Positions 34,659 through 46,300 of a DNA stretch of 64,000 nt are shown here, piece by piece. Position 1 is the stretch's first letter; every line of letters begins with the position of its first letter. The DNA comes from Halichondria panicea (Eukaryota > Porifera > Demospongiae > Suberitida > Halichondriidae). The stretch is from positions 3,053,001-3,117,000 of the forward strand of contig NC_087392.1 of NCBI RefSeq assembly GCF_963675165.1, written 5' to 3'. The notes under the pieces were generated by a model. That model worked only from the letters and a program-made list of their open reading frames with translations. It was not told the DNA's origin and made no database searches. A program made the position numbers and the translations under genes.

Positions 34659-37600
34659 TCAGTTTGAAACCAGTTGCTGTAGAAATCTATGAGCTAGAGG
34701 GAGAACATCCCAACTGTCCGTTGCTATGAACACGCTTGACATGTCTTCATGCAATTGAAACTGTAGCAGTAGATAGAAGGATGGAGGGAGGAAAATCATC
34801 ACCTTGTGCACATGACTATCTGCAGATGTGAAACGTGCTGTTAAAGGTCACATACAGACTCTTATGCATGCTTGGTATAAATCTGTTCCACATGTAGTTT
34901 CACTCTGTTATTTTGAGCTTATGAAGCTTATGCCCAAAGAATTGCGATCAATAATGTACCTTGGTTGAGTTCACAGTGAATTTCAAATGCATGAAGCTGT
35001 GCACAGTTGAAACTCCACTCATTCTGGTCTTTGGGAAGATGCTGGATCGACAGTACCCCTTGTGAGTCCTTTGTTCCTCTAGATACAGTACAAAAGATTG
35101 CTGATAAAATACACATAAATGAGTCTGCTAAGGAGGACTGGTATAATGGGGGATTTATGCAATCAACACTCACTTGTGATCTGATGCTTCAAGAGCCGTC
35201 CACAGTGATTCGAACAGTTTGCTTGCTGAAACCTGTATAAACATGACAGAAACTTTCAAACAAAATGTACTTCACAAACTTACTGACGGAGGAATGCATA
35301 CTGGTTGAAAGAGGTCACTAAACTCTAGTTTGATGGGATCCAGTGCCACAGAATAAGATAAACCGTCATCAGTGCTAAATGTCACACTACGTTAAAGAGA
35401 GGCAGAAAGATAAATTTAAGTATAGTAAAATTAAGACATTAAGACATTGCCTACTTGATATTGAATTCAGCAGGTACTGGTTGCTTAGGATAGAACGACA
35501 GAGTGATCATCTTTGAACCTAGTGGAACACCAGTGAAGTGTATTATACTTATTATTTCAAGGAACTCACTCTCAGAAGTAACCCTGTTGCTTGCACAAAG
35601 ACACGGTAGGAAAATATCTGCAGAAAACATGTGTGCTCTGGTAATAAGTATCATATAGGTCACTGGCTCACTATATATTATTATATACAGGTAGAATCAA
35701 AATCTATAACCTCTAGCTCTACTACGTGCTTGCCCGAGTGCTGATGTCTATTCTAACCTGGGGAGGAGTAGTAAGGTCCATTAGTGCTCAACTTTAAAAC
35801 CAAAGCAAATATCCTCTGAGAAATATCTTTAGGTTTTTTTTCCTTAGCAAAATAAAACAATGGTAATACAAATTCATCTAGTAAACAAGCATTATTATGC
35901 TTACATAGTGTACACGGTATTGCAGTTTGATTGGAAACTTCCTCGTGGTCTCCTCTCCTGAACCTGCCCTCTCACATTGCAGTGAGGAATCTGCACAACA
36001 GGAAACAAAATAATCACATGTAGACGATGTTACAATGTATTGTACCTGAGTCCTGTCCCTCAGATGCTGGTTGGTAATGGTTAACTGTCTCATTCCCTTC
36101 CTCTCGGGATAGTGACAGAAAAGTGCTGGACTCCAGTGCCCTAAGCACACGGACGGTAGGGGCAGAGGGGAAGGCGTTGTCAGATATCCTGGCTGTAAAG
36201 GTATTGCAGAGCATGTAAATCGAACGGGATGATAGGCTGACCTAGTTTACCTTCAACAATGGCAGCTAAGCTTGAGCCAGTGGCTGTGTCAGATGCTAGA
36301 GACAAGATGGCGAAAAGCTAAAAGAAAAAGCAAACAGTTAAAGTAGACTGACTATACACTGGTGCATCTGAATATAGTAGACACTTCGGGATCAGGAATT
36401 TTGTCCACTGCGGAGGTTGTCCCTTGTAGGGACTTTTATCATGGCTTGAAAAATATAGCTTTAGAAGGCTGCTTAAATTGGTTTTTCAAAACTAACTGAC
36501 TTCATATTTGGAGGCTAATTTACATGAATTTGTAATGAGGTGGCTGCATTTCAGAAAATAGCCGCATTTTAAGAGCATGCAATATTTCCTTCATCTAGAA
36601 TTTTGAGGAGTTTGCTCATTCTACAGTACGTTGAATTTGCAGAATACTTAGGTCGTTATTTTTTTAGAGGGTCCTGAGTATTGCAGTGAAAATGTATGCA
36701 TCTAGGTCTACCTTTTCTCCCGACACAGTAAGAAGAAGCTGGTGATAAAACCTAGATCTGTCACGAATGTCCAAGTCCTTGTATCGATGAGCAAGGAGCT
36801 GCAGCAAGGTTGACAGATCTGCACAGGTAACCAAAGGCAAAGTAATAATGTTGTTGGTATCAAAATTAATATAGAAGCAGAGCTTGTTTACCATTGAAGA
36901 TAAGCTCAGTTTGGTGCAGCTGCATCAGTGTGGTGCATATATCCAGAATTAAGTTGCCAATGTCCCAAACACCACTCTCACAAATTGAGCTCTCCTTCAA
37001 AATTCTCAGTAGTAGCTGGACCAGTACCTAAAAATGATTTTAGTAAATGTGTGAACTAGTGCACATACTGTATGCACCATTCTCTACTATCGACGTGGTA
37101 TAGATACATACAATGGGACTGATCTGAGGGTTGGTTGCAGCATGCCTGATGAACAACAAGTGGAGATAGAGATATATGAGGATTTGGGAGAGCTCAACTG
37201 TGACAAGATACTGAGTTATCTCTGAGAGAACGTTGAGAGGAAGGGAACTACAGGGATGAAGCAAATGCAGGAGGAAGCATTGTGTAATTTTAGTGAGAGA
37301 ATTAAGCAAACTAAGGTTATGTACAGCTATACAGCTTAGTTTCTCGTGCAAGCACACTATTAAACATTGTTAAATAATTATACACATTGTACCTGTCTGG
37401 ATGAGAATTGTGCACAGCACCTATGAAGTCGATAGTGTGAGGGATAAGCTGAGGGTGGGCTAAAGTGATGTCCAACACAAGCCTGTAGAGTCAGACACTA
37501 CGTAAATAGAACGTTGGTACTGAATGATATTTACTTTTCTACTTCTTTTGTTCTGCTGGAGTTGTGATCGGAGTCAACTTGAAGGTAGGCAAGCAGCACT

Positions 37601-40156
37601 TTGTAGAGGGTCACAGCAGGTGGACCACCCATGTCGTACTGCACCATCTTCAGCACATTGCTGGCTATCTGACGAATGGGCTTACAAAGAATACCTGAGG
37701 AGTGGTCTATTCTCAAACCGATTAAGCTAATGTGTACACGAATCAGCTTACTGTTAGCGTAGTAATCTTCTCTGAACAGTGCTTTACACTTGCATAGGAA
37801 GATATCTGAAACGATTCCTCTTTAAAAAATTCAATGTTCAATGTACACCAATATACACCCACCTAGTGAATCAAACACAGTTGGGGTCACAATCCTTTGG
37901 CTGAGATCCTCCTCCACTGAGAGCAGCCCCTCGTCCACAGGACTAGTTATCTCTCTCCCTACGTCGCCCTCAGTACGCAGCCTCTCCAGTAGCCAGCCCC
38001 ACACAAGAGCTCTCTGTTCGTCAGACAATCGTGGCTGACCAGCATGAATCAACTGCCTGCAAGAAGAATGGCATTAATAGCATGTCCAGACAAAACTAAT
38101 TCAAGAGGGAGCACCCTTAAATATAAAATCATAGGTGTTGTCTCTAGTATTACAAAACTGTACCTTGTATGGATATCTTGATTGTCACCACTGTCACATA
38201 TATCTCCACCAAACTTTCCCTGTACGATGCAACAAGTGCCACCAACATTGTAAATGGTTGCATGAACTCACCCTCAAAGAGAGAACTAAGTGGAAAAGTT
38301 GTATGTCATGTGAAAAGGAATGGCTGAGCAGTCTCTTCAGTACCTACACCGTTGCATGTAAAGAGAGTTATAGCCTAATAGGTATTGTTTAACTCCATGT
38401 GAGTTTTCTTACCTACAATAAACTCACCTTTGGAGACAGGGAACGGCAACTATCCACAATTGAGATCAACTACAGCGGTGCACATGTACGTATACGTGAA
38501 AGTACTCGTATACAACCTTACCTTGTGTGCGACATTTGATAGACATGGTGGAGAGAGCAGATATGAGTTGTCTATAACAGAAAGCACTCCTTTCTTGACC
38601 TCACTGAATCTCTCTGCTACCAGTGAGCTGCTCAATGCAGGCTGATAAGATAAAACAGTGGTGAATCGTTAATATATGGGAAAGGGAAAAAGTACTCTTG
38701 TTTCGTGTGCAGCTAGATTACAAAGCTTTGAGTAGAGATAATTCGTACCTTTGTTAAGATAGTTTGAGCATGTTCCTTGAAAGTTTCTGGAAGCTTGAAT
38801 GACTGGTATGAAGAAATAAATGGAGTAAGTTACATATTGCACACCAGGTAATTGCTAACCCTGAGAGGGTCTGAGTGAGAGAGGAGATCAACAAGATTGT
38901 CTTGAGCTTGAATGCTGTAAAGTTTGAAGATCAAGGCAGGCATTTACGATTACATAACACTGTTTTACCTGTTCCCATGCTGTTGCAGGATAAATAGCTG
39001 CACAGCATTATTCAGCACAGTTGTGAAGAGCATCTACGAGAAAAAACCACAAGTTAATACTGTTGTACAGTAGTACATACATAATCTCACAGTGTAGTGC
39101 TGATGTACATACGAGTTCTCAGCTTGACTCATACCGTAGAAATGGCCAACTTTAGATGCAAGCAAGCCCTAAAGTAAAGCACAATACTTCATTTTATATT
39201 AATTGTTACCATAACATCCACTTACTGGATATGACATCTCTAACTCAGTAAGGCAGTCACATGCCATTGACTTGAGCAGAAGGTTCGACTCTGACTTAAC
39301 CTGAATATGGAGTGTAGTTAATACAATGTACCTGTCCAGTATTTCTGAAAGTTATGTTAATACAGAGCATACCTTTTCAACGATTTCAAACAAGAAAACA
39401 ATGAAATCCACAAGGTACACTTGGTGTTCTGTCTGTATTGTATAATAGTTGTAAGTCACAATGAGACTTTTATTACACTGCATACCAACAACTCCTCCAT
39501 TTGAATCAAAAGAGATGTGATGGTACACAAGATCTGAGGTCAAAAGTAAAAATTCGGTTGTGTACATGTAATTTACAGTGATGAGTGGGTACCTGTGAGA
39601 GAAAGAATGCACCAGCTGTGCTTCGCTGCTGCCTAAATGCCTCATTCAGAGCTGAAATCACTGACTCCAATCTGAACTACCAAATTCACACTAATTTAGG
39701 ACTCGTCACACACTCACCTGCTAGACTCTTTAAACAGAACTTGGGCCTAAAGAGAGCATTAGAAAATAAAGACTCATGCACTAGTACTAGAGTGCATGCA
39801 TGCTCACAGTTTCTTGCCATGTTGTAAGGATGAGAATCTTCAGTTGCTCATCTTTCTCCTGCTCAGAACAAATAACCTGGGAAAGAAGTAAGGTTTGATT
39901 ACACAGTGTCTCTGAAGAGTTCAAATCTCAGCAATTTGACAGCCACTGTTTAGCTAGTTACTGGGTAGATATGGTACATGTAATACATTATAATAATTAT
40001 TGTGCCATTTGCCCACAGCTAGTTAAGTTGTCATGGTTGTACTGTAGATAATGTTCATACCTGTGTCATTGCTGCTATCAATGATTCAAGATTCCCCTTT
40101 CTTGTCAGCAGGTAGGTAGCAGGAGCACTACGAAAATCATTCCACTGATAAGCCAT
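34659..40156 (-). CDS. AP5B1: AP-5 complex subunit beta-1
   Basis: Large subunit of the AP-5 adaptor, which works with SPG11/SPG15 at late endosomes in retrieval to the Golgi. 32 exons, about 939 aa (human 878). Exons: 40156-40061, 39876-39808, 39739-39718, 39651-39593, 39533-39486, 39432-39373, 39300-39226, 39168-39091, 39033-38969, 38914-38860, 38802-38749, 38641-38522, 38469-38428, 38343-38272, 38219-38164, 38056-37863, 37805-37752, 37694-37535, 37482-37393, 37247-37112, 37027-36892, 36818-36712, 36317-36251, 36192-36046, 35990-35905, 35815-35758, 35617-35570, 35518-35455, 35386-35284, 35232-35174, 35137-34960, 34819-34659. Matches to AP5B1 include ACDCLTELE, VIDNSYLLSP, IFLPCLC, KLFESLW, and the C-terminal FLPPSFYLLLQ...DSWDVLPLAHRFL. 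Exon 3 is the least certain. The junction of exons 30 and 31 is out of phase as read. Head-to-head with RBM26. Confidence 0.88.
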
Positions 40157-40370
40157 CTTAAAAAGAATAGCAGAACAGAGTGCTAGTGCCAGAACTATAT
40201 TTTAATTAACAAAGTCTCCATATCAGGACCACGCCCACTATTTCATTAATGCTGACTTAGCTGTTTTTACAACCACGTGTGCTAGTTAGTTCGCTTGGTT
40301 TCTAAATAGCGCTACCATCATCCAAACACTTTTATAATAAAAATATAGATCAAATTGTGTACCAAGAGGA
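40157..40370. promoter_or_regulatory. Short divergent promoter, AP5B1/RBM26
   Basis: Only 214 bp separate the two start codons (40156 on minus, 40371 on plus), so both 5' UTRs and core promoters must fit or overlap. A palindromic CACGTG E-box lies at 40274-40279, near the midpoint. CACGTG is bound by Myc/Max-, USF- and MiT/TFE-type bHLH factors. Whether it works here is inference. Confidence 0.6.
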
Positions 40371-43300
40371 ATGCAAATAAAAGACACAGACAAACTGAAA
40401 GAATGGCTGCTGAAGAAGTTGGAGCCACTGTAATCACTATTACTTTCTCTATGTAGATTCCATTGGCTAGAGATGAATATAGCTTAGTGTTTTTCGAGCT
40501 TGGTGTGTGTTTATTTTGTATGATGGGATCCTTGTATGATTATATGTGGGTGCTTGTGTGCAGGTGTGATGCAGACCCTGCTGCCTTGGCCAAGTACGTT
40601 GTAGCGTTGCTACGAAAAGAGAAACCAAAAGCAGCTTTGAAAGAACTCTGTATTGACCAGCTAGAAGTTTTTCTAGCCAAAGGTGTGTCCACCATAAATA
40701 TAATTATTTCTACCCCTGTGCCCTCACAATTGCATACTAGAATGGCTATGCAGCTAGTTCATATAATGCCAACATTACCACTATATAACTTCACGTGTCA
40801 AGGGTGGAGTATTGTAATTGCAGGTCATGACTGATAGATGTAACCACCAGACATAATTAATTCTAAAGTGTGTCACTTCATTATGCAGAGACAGCAGGAT
40901 TTGTGGAGCAGCTTTTTGCTGGCCTGGACAACGAGTTGTACCTCAAGGGGACAGACTCTGTTCCACCCACCAACACCGGCAGCAAGACCCCACCTCCACC
41001 ACCGGCACCAGACACTGTTAGTGTGGAGAGGATGCAGTCAGAAGACCATAGCAGGAGGAATGAGGTACATATACATGTAACTACACTGTACAAGCTGAGT
41101 GTTCCATAGGTGTGGTACACTGTATATTAACATGATTTATACTAACTTGCATTCCTTGCCAAAAACTTTTCAGTTTAAAAACCTTCAGGTGTAAGTGCCA
41201 TGCTGTATCATAATCTGTAGGTGGATGATGAGGACAGGGATTTTCGTCGGTCAAAGCGATTGGGTGATGGTGGAGCTCCAAAGAGAGTGGTTTCCACTGT
41301 AACAAGTAGCACTGGACTTGGAAGAAAAAGGAGAATAGATGCTCCTCAGGAGATCAGTCAAAGTTCTGTGAGGTATGTTACAAGAAAAATTAATGTCCCA
41401 ATAGACTGTGTGTTTTTGTACCCTCTAGAAAATAATTGCTGTTGTTGTTTTTTAGGCGCCGTATTGAGCACAGTGGTGGCTCTGCTGTCAGTTCTTCCTC
41501 AGGTACTGCAAAAAGGCCAGTCAGAGAAAGGCTGGGAGTGAGGCAGGACGATCTGAGGAGGTAACAGAATACAGGGTTTTGTAGAATCTTTGCAACAGTA
41601 CTGTGTAAAGCTTAAGCGCCTATGTACACTGGTTTACAGATGAGTAACCTCAATACTTATTACCATTAACGACCACCTCCAAAGAGCAACCACACGCTTA
41701 TAACGGCCAAAAGCTCAGGTCCAGATTGAAACTACAATGACTTCAATGTAAAGCAACCTCTCAGGAGCGACCACCTCTCTACTCCGTATAACAAGCAGCT
41801 TTCTAGTCCCCAACAGCTTTAGCAATGGAAAATAACCTCCCAGAACGGACAGCCGCACCCAGAATTAGCAGGAAATTATTGCTGAGATAGCATTATTTTG
41901 CACAATCGTGAAAACTTAGCTGTAGCTTGTCCCTGCAGCCTTTTCAAAGCTTGTATGAGCTAAATAAGCAGTTAGCAAAACTCCAAGATTCATTTGCAGC
42001 AAGAAATGACTCATAAAGCGTACATAGCTGGCAATCGAAACCTCCCAAGGAAGACCACCACTCTATAACGGCCAAAAGGCTGTTCCCCAATGGTGTCCGT
42101 TTTATGGAGGTTCCACTTTATAACTACATCTGCAACATTTGCAGTACTAGAATATTTTTGGAGTGTTGATCAATTTGCAATATATAATCATAAAAACCTG
42201 TACTGGTACTGTTATGATACTGGTACTGTTATGACACAAGATCCTTCGTGACGCACTAGTTACACTGTATGTACTGTATTCTACAAGAAAAAAGTGAGGA
42301 AATTGTCTTGGGAGCCAAAGCCAAAGCAAACTAAGGTATACTCAGCAAGATGGCAGATTATAGGAAGGTTTGAGTAAGTCATGTGAGAATAGAAGTAGCA
42401 CACAATCTCTGTGTTGACCCATTACAGTAAGTATACGATATGTATGTAGAACACAGTCAACTAGCAATAATTACACAGCATGGTACAATGTAGCCTCGAG
42501 ACCAGGCCGATTAAAATCGGCCTGGTCTCAAGGCTAGGTACAATGATGTTTATAGCCTCTCATCTACAATAATAAAAGTGTCTATTACATAATAGTATTG
42601 AGTTTACTCATCTGTAAACCACAGTGTACAATAGGCTGCTTTACACAGCACTGTTGCAAAGATTCTGCAAAACCCTGTTATACCATAATTTTAATTTTGT
42701 TATACCATAATTTTGATGTTATACATGTAAATATGTATTACGTACAGGTAATGCATTGCGGTTGTTGCTCTGATGTGTACTACATGTGCATTCATATGTG
42801 TATAATTAAAGCGTGTATAGCAACATCTCTAGTTTGTCTGCTATGGTATATATATATATATATACCAAAATCTTAAATCTTACAAATGTATATGTACAGT
42901 GGTGACAGGCGAGGGAATAGGTACCAGCATCGTGGCCGCAGCAGCTCTTCTTCAAACTCTGACAGTCAGTCGAGCTCGGACAGTGACCGGAGGAGCAGGG
43001 GGAGGAAGAGAGTACATTACTCTAAGAACCGCTCCTCCTCCACTGAAGACATGAGGAAGCAGCGTTGCAAGGACTATGATGGTGAGATGTGACCACCTTT
43101 AATTCAACATGATAGTCCAGTGTGTATGACAACCTTTAATTCACCATGACATGTAGTCTAGTGTGTATGTCGACAGTGTCTGACTGCATAAACTTTACAC
43201 ACTCCACAGAAAAGGGAGTGTGTATCCTTGGTGAAAGCTGTCCCTATGATCATGGTGTTGACCATCTCGTTATTGGAGGGAATGAAATGCCCCAGTTTCC

Positions 43301-46300
43301 TGGTCCACCTGGGATACTACCCCCCCACGGCATGCCCCTACCTCCCAATGCTACAAAATCAGGTGAGCCTTCTGTACCATGGAAGCTATACAGTAGCTAT
43401 AAACGATACGTTGTGCAACCAGAGTTTCACATTGCTGTACATGTACTTACACCTTTGTAGACATGATAATTTCTCCTCTGCTGTCTGGACGACCACGTAA
43501 GCACTACGTTAATCAGCATCCATCATTAATAAATATACAATTAGATAGGATCAGGAGTAGAGGAATTCATCTGCTCCTGATAGGATATTTTTGGAAATTA
43601 TGGTTAACAAGTATCATCTGAGTCACATTTGCATGTACATGTATGTATGATCGCAGATGGATCAGTGCCGGTGACTGATGGGTACAACCCTGAAGATCCA
43701 GCTCTCAGTAGTGCCTCAAAGTCTGACTTCCTTCCTGTTCCGCTGATGTTGCCTATGGGTCCTCGGTTTGGCACATTACCCCCTCCAATTCATGGTATGA
43801 TAATGTCTAGAAAACAAATAATTATACAAATGTACTGTGTAGCATGTAGTTTCGTAAGTGTCAATTTTGACAGCATTAAAGAATGGATCGTACTTGCAAC
43901 CTGATTGGTTAGAGGTAGTGTTCTATCTAAGTGTGTTAGAACATTGCGTATAATATTATATACCATATAGCGCGAAATTTTTTCACTGTTTTCGTGGGTA
44001 CTTAAAATACTATACAAAAATTATTCCCACGAAAATTATTAGAATTATCTGCTGTAACGTGCAAAGATTAAAGGCATGGCTTCTGGTAAGCAGTTAACCC
44101 ACGAAATTTATTCAACGAAATGGTTTTAGAGGCCATTCCACGTGCCTTGAAAATTTCGCACTATACGGTATGTATATAAAAAAAATCATGTTAGCTAGAG
44201 TAGATAAGAACAAGCAAACATTACAGTGATGACCATTGTTGATACGTACTGTACATGTACAGTGTATGAACTATTACGTAGATACTGCCAGAAAGGCATT
44301 GCGTACAATGTACATGTATTTTGTACTGAGCCACTACAATCAATCATGCATGCCACTGTTAATTCAGGTGTGACAATTCCTCCACTGTCTCTGTCATCTG
44401 TACATCCTCGAGTGATGCGCTTTGACCACTCAAATAGTGCCCCACCCACTTTTACCCACCCTCGTCCATTCATGGGCCGACATAAACCATCTGATACTCT
44501 CATTGTAAAGAAGGTTCCTCGAGATCTGAACACCATCACTAAGATCAGTGGTCACTTTGAAAAGTTTGGATCTATAGTCAATATCAAGGTATGTATATGC
44601 ACAATGTAGTACATGTATAGTGGAACCTCCATTAACGACCACCTCCAAAGAGCAACCACACGCTATATAATGGCCAAGAGCTCAGGTCCGAATTGAAACT
44701 ACAATGACTTCAATGTAAAGCAACCTCTCAGGAGCGACCACCTCTCTACTCCGTATAACGAGCAGCTTTCTAGTCCCCAACTAGCTTTAGCAATGGAAAA
44801 TAACCTCCCAGAACGGACAACCACATCCAGAATTAGCAGAAAATTATTGCTGAGATAGCATTATTTTGCACAATCGTGAAAACCTGGCTGTATAGCTTGT
44901 CTCTACAGCCTTTTCAAAGCTTGTATGAGCTAAAGAAGCAGTTAGCAGGGCCCCAAGATTCATTTGCAGCAAGAAATAACTCATAGAAAATACATAGCTG
45001 GCAATCGAAACCTCCCAAGGAAGACCACCTCTCTATAACGGCCAAAAGGCTGTTCCCCAATGGTGTCCGTTTTATGGAGGTTCCACTGTAGTTATAATAC
45101 AGTGCAGGGTTTCATCTAGGATTAAAATTTTGAGGGGGAATGTTGGCAAAATGTTTGGCCACTCCCACATTTGTTGACCACACCCTCATTACATGCTCGT
45201 AGATCTAGTTACATATTGCACATACTACAGTAATGATGTCATTATTCTACAACATTTTGGGGGGAAGGTTCATCCCTGCCCTCCCACTAGATGAAACCCT
45301 GACAGTGGTATATTTACTGCACTGTACAAGTAATTGTGCGCACTACAGCTGCGATAATTATGAGTTTTCCCCCTTCATCAAACAACCCGCCATCTGTGGC
45401 ATGAATTTTTATTCACCCTCCCAGGTTCGTCATGAAGGTGACCCTGAAGCTGCACTAGTGCAATTCTCCTCACCAGGCGAGGCAACTAAAGCTCACAATA
45501 GTGCTGAAGCTGTGCTCAGCAATCGATTTATCAAGGTCTTCTATCTGAAGCAGAATGATCTGCCCAGACAAGAAGTCTTCTTGGAAGTATGTGTTTTCGT
45601 AATTCTCTTGAATAATTATAATTATTTGTCCACCAGACCCCAGTATCGTTGGCCGTATCTGTATGTGGCCCCCCTACCAGTGTGTCTTCCACTGTGGTCT
45701 CATCTAGTGATCAGAGTACCAAGGTTACAGCAGAACCCACACCTGATAGCAGTAGTGTGGCCATCAAACGGAGACAAGGAAGTGATAACCAGCCTGCAAA
45801 AATGGTGAAAAAAACGTTATGTGCACAATTGTATCTAGCATGACACATGTACAGAGGCTGCGATTTTCGCTCTCTCTCCTGCTATATTCTGTAAATGCAG
45901 TTGGTACATGATTATATCCACCCGCTCTCAGATCTTGCCCCAAACTGCTATCCTCCCGTCAGCTCTTCCTCAGGTTAGCAGAAAGCAACAAAAGAAAAAC
46001 ACTGAGGCAGTCAAGAAGAGCCTTGAACTGCAGAAAAAAACTCATGAACTTCTTCAAAAACAGATTGAGCAACAAAAGGTGCTACTGTACTTAGTTGACG
46101 ATCTCTCACATTGTAGTGTACATTTTTCATGATATATAATTATACAGTTGCTGATCTCTAAACTTGAAAAGAGTGGCAAGCTGCTGCCTCCTGAAGAAAA
46201 AACCAAAATACAATTGGTAATGACGTTAGTACATTACAAATAGTTATTGTTCCTGTAAATGTTGTGTACATTGTGTTGTACCATTGTGTTGTACCATGGA

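Noticed and set aside
39135-39168. Shorter AP5B1 exon 8 ending at 39135
   Set aside because: It would be out of phase with the next exon; the donor at 39091 keeps the frame and the family-like PGLLASKVGHFYG sequence.
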